From contig JBDHQI010000016.1 of NCBI GenBank assembly GCA_039806955.1, forward strand, positions 1 through 64,000: DNA of 64,000 nucleotides, in the 5' to 3' direction. The notes under the pieces are model-generated. The model saw only the letters and a list, made by a program, of their open reading frames with translations. It ran no database searches and was not told the origin of the DNA. Shown here in pieces: positions 51,794 through 61,647 of the stretch. Origin of the DNA: JADLHS01 sp039806955 (GTDB taxonomy: Bacteria; Verrucomicrobiota; Verrucomicrobiia; Limisphaerales; JADLHS01). The translations under genes and the position numbers were made by a program. Numbering within the stretch: the stretch's first letter is position 1; every line of letters starts with the position of its first letter.

Positions 51794-52657
51794 TCAGAGA
51801 TACTTCGCCAGAATCGGTTTCAGCGCCGCGGTGGTTTGTTTCGGCCAGCATTGGCGGTCGGTCATGATGGCATTTTGCAGCGCGGAATGACACGGCCACG
51901 TCGGCGCAACGGGAATTTGTGGGATCACTTTCGCGATGATGGCCTTCGCGGTGGCGGCATTTTTGGCGACGTTGGCCAGGACCATTTCCACCGTGACATG
52001 CGCCTCGTCCGCCTTCCAACAATCGTAATCAGTAATCATGGCCAGGGTGGCATAAGCGATCTCGGCTTCGCGCGCGCACTTGGCTTCGCCCAGGGCTGTC
52101 ATGCCAATAACATCGTAGCCGAGTTTGCGATTCGTCAGGGATTCGGCGCGCGTGCTGAAGGCTGGACCTTCCATGTTCACGTAAGTGCCGCCGTCGTGAA
52201 CCCGGACTTTTATCTTCCGAGCCGAGGTCAGTAATAATTTACGCAGGTCCGCGGAAATCGGGTCTGCAAACGCCACGTGACCGACGAGGCCGCGCCCGAA
52301 GAAGGTGTGTTCGGCGGAGCGCTTGGTGCGATCAAGAAATTGGTCAATCAACACCACGTCGCACGGCCGATATTTTGATTGGAGTGAACCGACGGCGCTG
52401 ACGCCGATGATCCAGGCGGTCCCGAGTTTTTTCAGCGCCCAGAGGTTGGCGCGATGATTCAGTTCACTGGGCAGAATCCGGTGACCCCGCGCGTGCCGCG
52501 GTAGAAACACCACTTCACGGCCGGCTAAACGGCCGGTAAGGAAAGCGTCGGAGGGCGAACCAAAAGGAGTTTTTATCCGCACCCACTTTTGGTGGGTGAA
52601 ACCTTCTAGGTCGTAAAGTCCGCTGCCGCCGATGATGCCAATCCGAGGTTGCGTCAT
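51794..52657 (-). CDS. mtnP: S-methyl-5'-thioadenosine phosphorylase
   Basis: 287 aa. Nucleoside-phosphorylase fold: GIIGGSGLYDLEGF phosphate loop, LPRHARGHRILPSELNHRAN, GGTYVNMEGPAFSTRAESLT and DVIGMTALGEAKCAREAEIA. Cleaves methylthioadenosine to adenine and methylthioribose-1-phosphate. Convergent with the radical SAM gene (stops 2 bases apart). Confidence 0.95.
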   Translation of the reverse strand: MTQPRIGIIGGSGLYDLEGFTHQKWVRIKTPFGSPSDAFLTGRLAGREVVFLPRHARGHRILPSELNHRANLWALKKLGTAWIIGVSAVGSLQSKYRPCDVVLIDQFLDRTKRSAEHTFFGRGLVGHVAFADPISADLRKLLLTSARKIKVRVHDGGTYVNMEGPAFSTRAESLTNRKLGYDVIGMTALGEAKCAREAEIAYATLAMITDYDCWKADEAHVTVEMVLANVAKNAATAKAIIAKVIPQIPVAPTWPCHSALQNAIMTDRQCWPKQTTAALKPILAKYL

Positions 52658-52811
52658 GCAAATGGTTTAGCTGCTCAAAATCTGAAAAACACGCAAAAAG
52701 CGTTCGGACCATGCTCGTTCGCAATGGACGCTGGGTGCGTTTGATGGAATCAACCCGCGCTCAATGTGCCGATCATTGGTTTTGGCTGGCAGTTTGGTGT
52801 GCCGATGGATG

Positions 52812-52845
52812 AACAAAAACCCCGCGCCGACGACGGCGCGGGGTT
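52812..52845 (-). terminator. Rho-independent terminator after the prepilin gene
   Basis: On the minus strand CCCCGCGCC-GTCGTC-GGCGCGGGG followed by TTTTTGTTC, 17 bases past the stop of the prepilin-like gene. Confidence 0.85.
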
Positions 52846-52861
52846 GGTAAAGAGGAGTGTT

Positions 52862-53710
52862 TTACAGCGGATGCGTGGTCACATTCGTCAGCACCCGGTA
52901 ATCATTCAGGCCGCCCAGTGGTCGCGCACCGCCCGGAGTCCAGTTGCGGCTGGCTGGATCCTTGAGCGTGATGATCTCCGCGTGTCCATCGGCATAGTTG
53001 ATGCCGTAGCCGCCGCCGTGGTTGCGGGAGGGCAAATCCAGAAAGCGCGCACTGCCACCCATATCTACGAGGAACATGGCGTCGTTGATACTGGCCTGAT
53101 CTTCGTCCAGAACTACCCACGTTTGAGAGGGTTTGCGGATTTCGCTCTCTTTGCGATAGACCGGGGCGCTGGCACTTTGCGGGCCATTCGGAGAAGTCAC
53201 CACCCAGGTCGGGGACACGCCAAAACTGGTGCCGTTCAAATACGAGTTCATGGAAACGCTGCGCAAGATGGGCTTGTTCCTAAACGCCGCCGGAACTCCC
53301 GCCGCGTCGGCAATGCGATGGTCCGCCGGACAATGATAAAGCTTGAGCGATTTGATGTACGGCCAGAGCAGTCCCCGCTCGATGCCCGTGGGATCGGCGC
53401 CACCATAAACGTAGGCCCCCGGCAAGCCCCCCGTTTCCGCGCTCCCGCCACACCACGAACCGGTGAAGCCGCCGTAGGTGGGATAGGCGGAAACCAGCCG
53501 GCCCGCATTATCGTCGGTGTACAGGTGCCAGGCCAAAGTGAACTGCTTCAAGTTACTGACACAGTTGATGCGTTGCGCCTTCTCTTTGGCCTTGGCCAGC
53601 GCGGGCAGCAACATGGCCGCAAGAATCGCGATGATCGCGATGACCACCAGCAATTCAATCAGCGTGAAGGCCCGGCGGCGCACATTCAGTTGGTTGACAG
53701 AGCGATTCAT
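52862..53710 (-). CDS. Prepilin-type N-terminal cleavage/methylation protein
   Basis: 282 aa from ATG 53710. After a short leader, RRAFTLIELLVVIAIIAILA is the type IV pilin processing site and helix. The C-terminal half has a pseudopilin-like globular domain, with NHGGGYGINYADGHAEI near the end (the H-x-DG motif abundant in Verrucomicrobiota and Planctomycetota). One of many such proteins usual in these genomes; role unclear. Confidence 0.9.
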   Translation of the reverse strand: MNRSVNQLNVRRRAFTLIELLVVIAIIAILAAMLLPALAKAKEKAQRINCVSNLKQFTLAWHLYTDDNAGRLVSAYPTYGGFTGSWCGGSAETGGLPGAYVYGGADPTGIERGLLWPYIKSLKLYHCPADHRIADAAGVPAAFRNKPILRSVSMNSYLNGTSFGVSPTWVVTSPNGPQSASAPVYRKESEIRKPSQTWVVLDEDQASINDAMFLVDMGGSARFLDLPSRNHGGGYGINYADGHAEIITLKDPASRNWTPGGARPLGGLNDYRVLTNVTTHPL

Positions 53711-53903
53711 GTTTTCTCGTTTATAATTTGTGTCCAGCTTCCCTGCTAAAATCCGCGCGATTGGCTCGAACGTCAAGTCATGCCCGAAACATAATTATGT
53801 AAAAATGTAGCCAAACCCGGCTTATGTGCGACGCAAATTTAAGAAATTACGTCTGACGGCAGGTTGGCCGCGCCCTACCCGCAACGGTTCATTTCTCCGG
53901 TGG

Positions 53904-54512
53904 TTACAACGGCTTGCGCAAACGCGAGAGGAAACCAATGTCCTGGCCCATCAAGTCGGTCCGCCGCTGCCGGGCCAACAGCGCACCGTAGATTTGCACG
54001 TCGCGCATGAACATTTCGAGCCGGGCTTTGAAGCTGTCGCTGACGATCTGGCCATTTACCACATGTTGCCGGTCCGCGAAGGAAATCCCGTAAGGCAGCG
54101 TCCAGGCGTAACATTGCCGGGCTACGGTGCGTAAATGGTCGGTGACGGTGAGGCCTTTTTCCGGCGAGGCCACCATGGTGGCAAACAGCTTGCCGGTGAA
54201 TTCGCGCCAGAAATAATCGAGGAAGTTTTTCAACGCGCTGCTAATGCTCCCGTGATAATCCGGCGTGCCCAGCACGTACGCGTCCGCCACGTCCACGCGC
54301 GCTTTCAGGGCGGCAAAGCTCGGTTGCTTGTCGGCGGTTTCGACGTTGAAGAGCGGTAACGCTTCCTTGCTCAGATCGAGCAGGTCCACTTCGCAACCTT
54401 TTTCGTACAACTCCGCCGCGACGTAGGAAACGACGACGCGGGTGATCGAGGTGGCGTGCGTGCTGCCCACCACAGCCATGACCCTTAATTTTTGTTCAGG
54501 CATTTCTGGCAT
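53904..54512 (-). CDS. NADPH-dependent FMN reductase family protein
   Basis: 202 aa. Flavodoxin-like: RVMAVVGSTHATSITRVVV, LPLFNVETADKQPSFAALKA and YVLGTPDYHGSISSALKNFL with the phosphate-binding loop. Reduces FMN, chromate or quinones. Starts at ATG 54512 or 54503. Solitary. Confidence 0.88.
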   Translation of the reverse strand: MPEMPEQKLRVMAVVGSTHATSITRVVVSYVAAELYEKGCEVDLLDLSKEALPLFNVETADKQPSFAALKARVDVADAYVLGTPDYHGSISSALKNFLDYFWREFTGKLFATMVASPEKGLTVTDHLRTVARQCYAWTLPYGISFADRQHVVNGQIVSDSFKARLEMFMRDVQIYGALLARQRRTDLMGQDIGFLSRLRKPL

Positions 54513-54860
54513 GTTCTTGCGCGAAAATTGTGTGATTTCGAATGGTTCACCGACTTTGCCAACTGTGCGCTGCCGGTTGGAACCCGATTCCGATCCCGAT
54601 AAGCGCCATTACACCCGTGGAGCTAAGCCAGATTTGTCCCAAACATCAAGCCGGATCGCATCAGCACAGTTTTAAGCGAAGTCCGCAGGTCGAGTCCGTC
54701 ATGGCGTTTAACCACTGTGCTGGCGCTGGTGCGCGATTGCTTCGTCTCGCCCGAATGCGATTCTTGACGGTCGGTTACGAATTGTTACCCTCTCCGGCCT
54801 GTTGAATCGCAGAAATCCACACGGCTTTCTCCAGTTCTCAGCGAGAATCCAGACTACTTT
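54513..54860. other. Intergenic stretch before tig
   Basis: About 350 bases with no coding content seen. It holds divergent control regions for the flavin reductase and tig; I saw no clear -35/-10 pair or riboswitch-like structure. Confidence 0.5.
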
Positions 54861-56171
54861 ATGAATGTTACGGTAGAAAATCTAGCTCCCTGTAAAAAAC
54901 TCGTGCGGATCGAGTTGGACGCCTCGGCGGTTGATGCCGCCTTTGCCGCGATGGAGAAAAACTTCCAAAAGGAAGCGCAACTTCCCGGGTTTCGACCCGG
55001 CAAGGCGCCCGCTCCCATGGTCGTGCGCAAGTACGAAACCGAGATCAAGGACGAGGTCAAACGCAAGCTCATCAACGAGGCGTACCGGGACGCACTCAAG
55101 GAAAAGAATATTGATGTGCTGGGCTATCCCGACATCGAGGAGATTCAATTCGGGCGCGGCCAAAGCTTGTTATTCGCCGCCACCATCGAAACGCCGCCGG
55201 AATTTCAACTGCCGGAATACAAAGGCCTGCCGGTCAAGCGGGAGGCGAAGGAAGTCTCCGATGCGGATGTGGCGAAGGCTCTGGACCTGTTGCGGGAACA
55301 GCGGGCGGATTTTGTAAAAGTGGAACGCGCACTGGCCAGCGGCGACATTGCGGTGGTGAATTACGCGGCGACCTGCGACGGCCAGCCGCTCACGGCGCTC
55401 GCGCCCAGCGCTAAGGGATTGACCGAGCAAACCGGTTTTTGGGTGGAGATGAAGGCGGGTTCGTTCCTGCCCGGTTTCAGTGAACAATTACTGGAGGCCA
55501 AAGCGGGCGACAAGCGCACCGTGACGGTGGATTTTCCGGCTGATTTCAGCACCAAGGAACTGGTCGGGCACAAAGGCATTTACGAGGTGGAAGTGGTGGA
55601 AGTGCGCGAGAAGACGTTGCCCGCGCTGGATGATGCGTTTGCCAAATTATATGACGCGGAGAATCTCGAGAAGCTGCGCGAGGGCGTGCGCAAGGATTTG
55701 GAGAACGAGTTGAAGCATAAGCTGCAGCGCGATGTGCGCGGCCAGCTCGTCAAGGCGCTGCTGGACAAGGTGAACTTTGATCTGCCGGAAGGCGCGGTCG
55801 CCAATGAAACGCGCAACGTGGTTTACAATCTGGTGCGGGAGAACGCGCAGCGCGGAGTGCCGCGCGACCTGATTGAAAAGGAAAAAGACGCGATTTACAA
55901 CGTCGCCAACCAGAACGCTAAAGAGCGGGTGAAGTTCGCCTTTCTCGTGCAAAAAATTGCCGAACAGGAAGCGATCAAGATTTCGCAGGAAGAAGTGGCG
56001 CGCCGCGTGCAGACGCTGGCCGCGATGTATCAAATACCGCCGGATAAATTTGTTCAGGACCTGCAGAAGCGCAACGGCTTGATTGAGATTTACGATCAGC
56101 TTGCCAGCGAAAGAGTCATGGAGTTTTTAGAGCAGCACGCCACCATCGAAACTGTTCCCGTCAAGGCATAA
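54861..56171 (+). CDS. tig: Trigger factor
   Basis: 436 aa. Ribosome-binding GFRPGKAPAPMV (GFRxGKxP signature) in the N-domain, an FKBP-like PPIase domain at residues ~165-250 (SGDIAVVNYAATCDGQPL; LVGHKGIYEVEVVEV), and a long helical C-domain. Cotranslational chaperone. ribH follows 7 bases later. Confidence 0.97.
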   Translation: MNVTVENLAPCKKLVRIELDASAVDAAFAAMEKNFQKEAQLPGFRPGKAPAPMVVRKYETEIKDEVKRKLINEAYRDALKEKNIDVLGYPDIEEIQFGRGQSLLFAATIETPPEFQLPEYKGLPVKREAKEVSDADVAKALDLLREQRADFVKVERALASGDIAVVNYAATCDGQPLTALAPSAKGLTEQTGFWVEMKAGSFLPGFSEQLLEAKAGDKRTVTVDFPADFSTKELVGHKGIYEVEVVEVREKTLPALDDAFAKLYDAENLEKLREGVRKDLENELKHKLQRDVRGQLVKALLDKVNFDLPEGAVANETRNVVYNLVRENAQRGVPRDLIEKEKDAIYNVANQNAKERVKFAFLVQKIAEQEAIKISQEEVARRVQTLAAMYQIPPDKFVQDLQKRNGLIEIYDQLASERVMEFLEQHATIETVPVKA

Positions 56172-56178
56172 GTTCGGC

Positions 56179-56643
56179 ATGTTGCGGCGCGTTAACAAAG
56201 CGGCGGCGGCAATCGGTGGCGGGCGAACCTTCGCCATCGTGGCCTCACGATACAATCCGCGCTACGTGGACGGTCTGCTGAACGCGGCCGTGCGCGAACT
56301 TAAAAAGTCGGGTGGAAAATCGCGCGTGATCCGGGTGCCTGGGGCGTTTGAAATTCCCGTGGTCGCCGCGCGCCTGGCGGCGTTGAGCCGCCGTCCGGCC
56401 GCCATCATCTGTCTTGGAGTCATTCTGCGGGGTGAAACCACTCATGCGCAGCACATTGGCGAAGCAGTGAGCCAGGCGCTGATGCAAATTCAAATCACCC
56501 AGCAACTGCCGGTGATCCACGAAGTTCTGCTCCTGGAAAATCGGCAGCAGGCCGAAGCGCGTTGCCTCGATCCTCAACGCAACCGCGGGGTTGAAGCCGC
56601 CCGTACCGCCATGGAAATGGCGCGGGTGTTGGCGGAACTTTAA
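56179..56643 (+). CDS. ribH: 6,7-dimethyl-8-ribityllumazine synthase
   Basis: 154 aa. SRYNPRYVDGLLNAAVREL, VPGAFEIPVVAARLAA and CLGVILRGETTHAQHIGEAV with catalytic His. The usual FGVLTT and KAGNKG segments are replaced by HEVLLLENRQQAEARC and DPQRNRG, so the end of the active-site edge is divergent though the fold looks whole. Riboflavin pathway. Probably co-transcribed with tig. Confidence 0.92.
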   Translation: MLRRVNKAAAAIGGGRTFAIVASRYNPRYVDGLLNAAVRELKKSGGKSRVIRVPGAFEIPVVAARLAALSRRPAAIICLGVILRGETTHAQHIGEAVSQALMQIQITQQLPVIHEVLLLENRQQAEARCLDPQRNRGVEAARTAMEMARVLAEL

Positions 56644-56765
56644 TCCGAATAAAATTTTCCGAAACCCGTCTGAATTGGCGTGTGCGGGCAACGGAAACAG
56701 ACGCGCGGGAATGAGCCACCTGTACGCTTGCTAAAATTAAACCGCGCGGGCATTCTCTCCTCGAT

Positions 56766-57533
56766 ATGAAAAGTGTGATTGGCATCGTGGTTTTGCTGGC
56801 CATCTGCATCGGCTTGGCGGTTGTTTTGTTCTCGAACAAAAAGCGGGCTGAAGAGCAGCACAGCAAGGACGTGGACACCATTTTGAATCATTCCAATCAA
56901 TGGGTGCGGACCAGCCGGGATCTGGAGGAGCAACGCCAGGTGAATCTCATGCTGACCAACGACCTGGGCGTCGCGCGGTCCGAGTACAGTCAACTGACCA
57001 ATCGCTACACTGAAGTGGTGAGCAATCTGGGTAAAGTGGAAGCCACCTTGAAGGCCACCCAAACCGCCGTGGCGGAACGCGATCAAAAAATTGCCGCCTT
57101 GGAAACGCAGAATCGTGAGCTGGACGAGAAGGCGATTGACCTCAGCGCCGCCTTGACCAATCTCACGGTGCAAATCACGGAAACGCAACGCAAGCTGGAT
57201 GCGTCCGAAGGAGACAAAGCTTTTTTGGAACAGGAACTCAAGCGGTTGATGGCGGAGAAGGCCGAGCTGGAGCGGCAGTTCAATGATCTGGCCGTGCTGC
57301 GCGCGCAAGTTTCCAAACTCAAGGAAGAACTCTCGATCGCACGGCGGCTGGAGTGGATCCGCAAAGGCTTGTTTGCCACCGAAGGACAGAAGGGCGCGCA
57401 ACAGTTGAAAAATATGCACAATCCGCCCGCGACATCGGCCACCAACGGCTACGACCTGAACGTGGAAGTCAGTTCGGATGGCTCGGTCAAGGTCATCCCC
57501 AGTTTGACGAACGCGCCCGCGTCGAATCCCTAA
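56766..57533 (+). CDS. Membrane-anchored coiled-coil protein
   Basis: 255 aa. N-terminal TM helix (SVIGIVVLLAICIGLAVVLF) followed by a coiled coil over residues ~35-200 (heptads of the type LETQNRELDEKAIDLSAALT), then a loose Ala/Asn-rich tail. No enzymatic motif. Could bridge membrane and peptidoglycan or cytosol. Confidence 0.75.
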   Translation: MKSVIGIVVLLAICIGLAVVLFSNKKRAEEQHSKDVDTILNHSNQWVRTSRDLEEQRQVNLMLTNDLGVARSEYSQLTNRYTEVVSNLGKVEATLKATQTAVAERDQKIAALETQNRELDEKAIDLSAALTNLTVQITETQRKLDASEGDKAFLEQELKRLMAEKAELERQFNDLAVLRAQVSKLKEELSIARRLEWIRKGLFATEGQKGAQQLKNMHNPPATSATNGYDLNVEVSSDGSVKVIPSLTNAPASNP

Positions 57534-57701
57534 TGTTGCCGTGGCGTGATGGTGATCGCGCGCGGTTCCGATCAGATTTGCGCCGGCAACTGACCAATTG
57601 GCGAAGCCTCTTTCGCCGTTTCGCTGGCGGAGTGTGGTGGACGAAGAAACGCTCGCGCTGGTTCTCCTTGCCATTTGGCGCTTTCGATGTTTTCTGAAGG
57701 C

Positions 57702-58844
57702 ATGAAATTCAGTTGGGTTGCCGCTTGGCTCGGGTTGTTTATGGGGACCGTTTCAGCGCAGGAACAATGGGTGTATTTTGGCACGTACACCGGCGGCGGA
57801 AGTGAAGGCATTTACGTTGCGCGGTTCGATCCAGCCACGGGACAATTAACTCCGCCAAAGCTCGCGGCCAAAATCAAAAACCCCAGTTATCTGGCAGTGC
57901 ATCCTTCGGAAAAATTTCTCTACGCCGTCAGTGAGGCGGGCGACGCGCAGGGGCAAGCGGCGGGGGCGCTGGCGGCTTATGCCCTCAATCGCAAGACTGG
58001 CGCGCTGACGTTGTTGAACGAACAACTGTCCGGCGGCACATATCCCTGTCACGTTTCCGTGGCGGCGCAGGGGCGGTGTGCTTTGGTGGCCAATTACGGT
58101 TCGGGCAGCTTTGCCGCTTTTCCGATCCAAAAGGATGGAAGTTTGGCGGCGGCGGGCACGACGATTCAACATCATGGCGCCAGCGTCAATCCGCATCGCC
58201 AAGCCGGGCCTCACGCGCATTTCATCACCGCGGACCCGGGTAATCGGTTCGTACTCGCATGCGATCTGGGCCTGGATCAGATTGCGGTCTATCGCCTGGA
58301 AGCGGAGCGCGCGCAACTGATCACCAACACGCCGGCCGGAGTATCAGTCGCGCCCGGAGCCGGGGTGCGCCATCTGGTTTGTCATCCGAATGGCCGTTGG
58401 GTTTATGCCATCAATGAAATGGGATTAACGGTGATGATGTTGGATTACGATGCCATTGCCGGAACGCTGACGGTGCGACAGACGTTATCCACGGTGGCGG
58501 CGGATTATCCGAAGAGTGAAAAAGATTCCGGTGCGGGCATTGCGTTGCATCCGAATGGAAAATTTCTCTACGTCTCGAATCGCGGCCCCAACGACATTGC
58601 GGGGTTTGCCATCCAACCCACCACGGGAGTACTGACGCCCCGGCAACGGGTTTCCACCCAGGGCAAAACGCCCCGGCACTTCGCCATTGATCCGACCGGC
58701 CAATGGTTGCTCGCGGAAAATCAAGACTCCGCCGCAGTGATCGTTTTTGCGCTGGATGCCGCAATCGGCGAAATCAAATCCAGCGTGCAGACGGTCAAAA
58801 TCACCGCGCCCATTTGCGCGGTGTTTGTGTCTGCGGAGAACTGA
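57702..58844 (+). CDS. Lactonase (6-phosphogluconolactonase-like), secreted
   Basis: 380 aa from ATG 57702 with a signal peptide (MKFSWVAAWLGLFMGTVSAQ). Seven-bladed propeller of the YbhE/lactonase type: VYFGTYTGGGSEGIYVARFD, GPHAHFITADPGNRFVLACD, and GAGIALHPNGKFLYVSNRGP then NDIAGF near the end. The signal peptide suggests a periplasmic sugar-lactone enzyme rather than the cytosolic PGL. Confidence 0.88.
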   Translation: MKFSWVAAWLGLFMGTVSAQEQWVYFGTYTGGGSEGIYVARFDPATGQLTPPKLAAKIKNPSYLAVHPSEKFLYAVSEAGDAQGQAAGALAAYALNRKTGALTLLNEQLSGGTYPCHVSVAAQGRCALVANYGSGSFAAFPIQKDGSLAAAGTTIQHHGASVNPHRQAGPHAHFITADPGNRFVLACDLGLDQIAVYRLEAERAQLITNTPAGVSVAPGAGVRHLVCHPNGRWVYAINEMGLTVMMLDYDAIAGTLTVRQTLSTVAADYPKSEKDSGAGIALHPNGKFLYVSNRGPNDIAGFAIQPTTGVLTPRQRVSTQGKTPRHFAIDPTGQWLLAENQDSAAVIVFALDAAIGEIKSSVQTVKITAPICAVFVSAEN

Positions 58845-58897
58845 CGCGCGGCTTGCAAACTTGCGTTCACGATGGTGGATGCTAGACTGCGCTCTCG

Positions 58898-59965
58898 ATG
58901 AGCTCACTTTCGCAGGAGACGATTCTCAACACACTCAAAACCATCAAATATCCGGGATATTCGCGCGACATCGTATCGTTCGGGCTGGTAAAAAACATCG
59001 CCATCAATGGCGGCAACATCGCGGTCACCCTGCAACTGACCTCCAACAACGCGGAAGCCGCTCAACAGATTCAGACGGAATGTGAAAAGGCGTTGCAGCA
59101 AATGCCCGGCGTGGAGATGGCGCACGTGGAAGTGAACCAACGCGCCGCTTCAGGCGGTAGTGCGGCCTCGAGTGGCGGCCACGGCTCGACGCCGTGGGCG
59201 AATCAAAATCGCGTTCCCGGCATCAAGCACATTGTCGCCGTGGCCAGCGGCAAGGGCGGCGTCGGCAAATCCACCACCTCCGCCAACCTGGCGTGCGGTC
59301 TGCACCATCTCGGCGTCAAGGTGGGGTTATTGGACTGCGATATTTACGGACCGAGCATTCCGCTGATGATGGGGACGAAGGAGCGTCCGGGTTTGAGTGA
59401 GGGCGAGAAGATGATTCCACCGGTCAGCCACGGCGTGCGACTGATGAGCATGGGGTTTCTTATTCAAGACGACCAGCCCGTCATCTGGCGCGGGCCGATG
59501 ATTCAGCGCACCATTCAACAGTTCATTACCGTGACTGAATGGGGCGAACTCGATGTGTTGCTCGTGGACCTGCCGCCGGGCACCGGCGATGCGCAACTCA
59601 CGCTTTGCCAGACCGTGCCGCTCGATGGCGGCGTCATCGTCACCACGCCACAAGAAGCCTCGTTGGGAGTGGTGCGCAAGGGCATTGGCATGTTTGCTAA
59701 AGTCAACGTGCCGCTGCTGGGAATCGTGGAGAACATGAGTTACTTCACCGCGCCCGGCGGGGAGCGGATTGAGATTTTCGGTCACGGCGGCGGCCAGAAA
59801 GAGGCGGAGCGATTGGGTATCCCGTTTCTTGGCGAGGTGCCGATTTTCACAGAAATTCGTGAAGGCGGCGACAAGGGCGTGCCAGTAGTGGTTTCCGCTC
59901 CCGAGCAACCGGCGGGGGCGGCGTTTTTGCATATTGCCGAGGCGCTCAGAAACAAATTGAGGTAA
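58898..59965 (+). CDS. Mrp/ApbC family Fe-S carrier ATPase
   Basis: 355 aa. N-terminal MIP18-like (DUF59) domain (residues 5-80), then a P-loop ATPase with AVASGKGGVGKSTTSANLAC near residue 118, GLLDCDIYGPSIPLMMG and LVDLPPGTGDAQLTLCQTVP. Carries and transfers Fe-S clusters. Its last ~200 bases are present a second time at 62361-62559, beyond a four-gene cassette. Confidence 0.96.
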   Translation: MSSLSQETILNTLKTIKYPGYSRDIVSFGLVKNIAINGGNIAVTLQLTSNNAEAAQQIQTECEKALQQMPGVEMAHVEVNQRAASGGSAASSGGHGSTPWANQNRVPGIKHIVAVASGKGGVGKSTTSANLACGLHHLGVKVGLLDCDIYGPSIPLMMGTKERPGLSEGEKMIPPVSHGVRLMSMGFLIQDDQPVIWRGPMIQRTIQQFITVTEWGELDVLLVDLPPGTGDAQLTLCQTVPLDGGVIVTTPQEASLGVVRKGIGMFAKVNVPLLGIVENMSYFTAPGGERIEIFGHGGGQKEAERLGIPFLGEVPIFTEIREGGDKGVPVVVSAPEQPAGAAFLHIAEALRNKLR

Positions 59966-60122
59966 AAGCGCATAAATAAGCGAGTAGAAATAATTGCATT
60001 ATTTATTCAAATAGCCATTGATTGGAACATTGCTTTTTTTTGTAGAATCCCCTCGCTGTAGTTAAAAGCACAGCATGTCCTTGCTGGATATATCGGTTAA
60101 AAAACAAACAAAAGGAAAAACA

Positions 60123-60320
60123 ATGAAGAAAGTATTGCTCGCTGGACTGACCGTATTATTCGCAATGTCAGGGTATATCGCGTTTGCTGGCACCAATGAT
60201 CCGCCGAGTTGTTCTGCCTCTTGTGATAAAGGAAGCGATTGGCGTTATTGCCCGAAGGGGCAGTTCTGCACAGCACGGTGCAATGATGCTGGATACCCTA
60301 TCTTGACGTCTTGCAGCTAG
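60123..60320 (+). CDS. Cysteine-rich secreted peptide
   Basis: 65 aa from ATG 60123, with AAGGA upstream. Signal peptide MKKVLLAGLTVLFAMSGYIA then FA, and a ~43-residue mature part containing six Cys (NDPPSCSASC, YCPKGQFC, ARC, TSC), enough for three disulfides as in small defensin-like peptides. First gene of the mrp-tail cassette. Function unknown; extracellular peptide (signal, toxin or adhesin) is a guess. Confidence 0.75.
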   Translation: MKKVLLAGLTVLFAMSGYIAFAGTNDPPSCSASCDKGSDWRYCPKGQFCTARCNDAGYPILTSCS

Positions 60321-60393
60321 AATGCCTTTTGAAAAACGCACGGGGTAGAATAGCAATAACCTCGTTATTCCGCCCTGCTTCAACATGACCTAA

Positions 60394-61200
60394 ATGAGCA
60401 TCAAATTGAAACTAGCCCTCATGCTAGGGGCTCCGATTCTTGTCTGTGTCGGCGGCTTCCTTTTGGTCAACGCATTATCGCCTCAGTCTTCATCTTTCCA
60501 CGTTCCATCCAGTTCATCATTCACCAATGAGTGGGCACGGACTGATTTCACAGCCATCTCGGACGGTCCTGATTTCCGAGCCAGTTTGGCAAAAATCAAA
60601 GCTGGTGGTGACTACCGTTTGTCCGATGGAGAGCGGCGCGAATTGAATTATCTTTTGCTCAATTTTCTGCTGTATCATCACACCAACCGTTTTGATTATT
60701 ACGAAGCGTTTCGCTTTGGCGCTCCGGAAGGGCAGTTTGTGAAAACAGTGGTTGATTTCGATAAATCGAGATTGCAAAAAATGGGTTTGGCGCCGCTCGA
60801 TTCGCCAAACGATGTGTTGAAGATGTTTTGGGACCATATTGAAATTCCAGAACGTGAGCGAACCAAAGGAGACTGGGTTGAGATCGGACTGAGCGACGCA
60901 ATAATCACCGCTGAGGTCAGGCCCGAATGGCCTTTGCCTTTGGGAGAGTTTGCCGCCAGGCGTGCCAATGACAGCGTGTTGACACATTTTTCTTACTATC
61001 TCCCACGTCCTGCGCCTCAAGATTTGTTGAAGCAAAATGGCGAGATTAAAATTGCTACGTTTTATGCAATTGTCCGCCAAGCAAACCACACCCCCGCCCC
61101 AGTCTATCTGCGCAGTTATTTTGAACCCGCCACAAAAAAATGGATTCCGTGGGAGTTTGTTACTGCTGGGACGGACGCCTTCTTCAATTCGGTTTACTGA
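60394..61200 (+). CDS. Unknown protein with N-terminal membrane anchor
   Basis: 268 aa. One TM segment at the start (LKLALMLGAPILVCVGGFLL), then a soluble domain with an acidic/aromatic pattern (DYYEAFRFGAPEGQ; FWDHIEIPERERTKGDW; RSYFEPATKKWIPWEF). No family recognised. Lower GC than the flanking genes. It precedes the MauE-like gene by seven bases. Confidence 0.7.
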   Translation: MSIKLKLALMLGAPILVCVGGFLLVNALSPQSSSFHVPSSSSFTNEWARTDFTAISDGPDFRASLAKIKAGGDYRLSDGERRELNYLLLNFLLYHHTNRFDYYEAFRFGAPEGQFVKTVVDFDKSRLQKMGLAPLDSPNDVLKMFWDHIEIPERERTKGDWVEIGLSDAIITAEVRPEWPLPLGEFAARRANDSVLTHFSYYLPRPAPQDLLKQNGEIKIATFYAIVRQANHTPAPVYLRSYFEPATKKWIPWEFVTAGTDAFFNSVY

Positions 61201-61206
61201 AATGCC

Positions 61207-61647
61207 ATGACCGATCGAAGTTATCTCCGGATGGTGGCGGTGATTTTTACGACCAGCATTGTTGCAAAGCTCGCATCCATCATCATAGAACCAAATCGCG
61301 TGCTTGTGGCGCACCAATTGTTTTCGTTTCTTAGTCTGCAACAATTCCTGTTTTTCTCTGCGGCATTTGAAATGATTGTGTTGTGGGGTGTGTTGTCAGA
61401 AGCTATCTCAATCCGTTGGAAAGCCCACTTCATATACGGCCTAAGCATTTTTTTCACCTGCTACCACGTCTGGCTTAAATCGAATGGAACAAGCGGATGT
61501 GGGTGTTTTGGGATATTCCCGAGTCGCGCGTTGAATCAGGCTTTGGATTTTGTTACTTGCGGCACCTTGCTTGTCCTGTTGGTTAGCAGTGTGTTGGTAA
61601 CTATTCACGAGGTCGTGCGTGAAGAAGCTCGTTCTCAGCAAAGCTAA
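61207..61647 (+). CDS. MauE/DoxX-like membrane protein
   Basis: 146 aa with four TM helices and the C-x-C-F motif SGCGCFGIF in the loop, typical of MauE-like proteins that help form disulfides. Next to a six-Cys secreted peptide, a thiol-oxidising or maturation role is plausible. It overlaps the following transglycosylase gene by 29 bases. Confidence 0.78.
   Translation: MTDRSYLRMVAVIFTTSIVAKLASIIIEPNRVLVAHQLFSFLSLQQFLFFSAAFEMIVLWGVLSEAISIRWKAHFIYGLSIFFTCYHVWLKSNGTSGCGCFGIFPSRALNQALDFVTCGTLLVLLVSSVLVTIHEVVREEARSQQS

Noticed and set aside
56640..57674. 344-aa minus-strand ORF
   Set aside because: Antisense to a coiled-coil gene; the long frame reflects the codon periodicity of the real gene.
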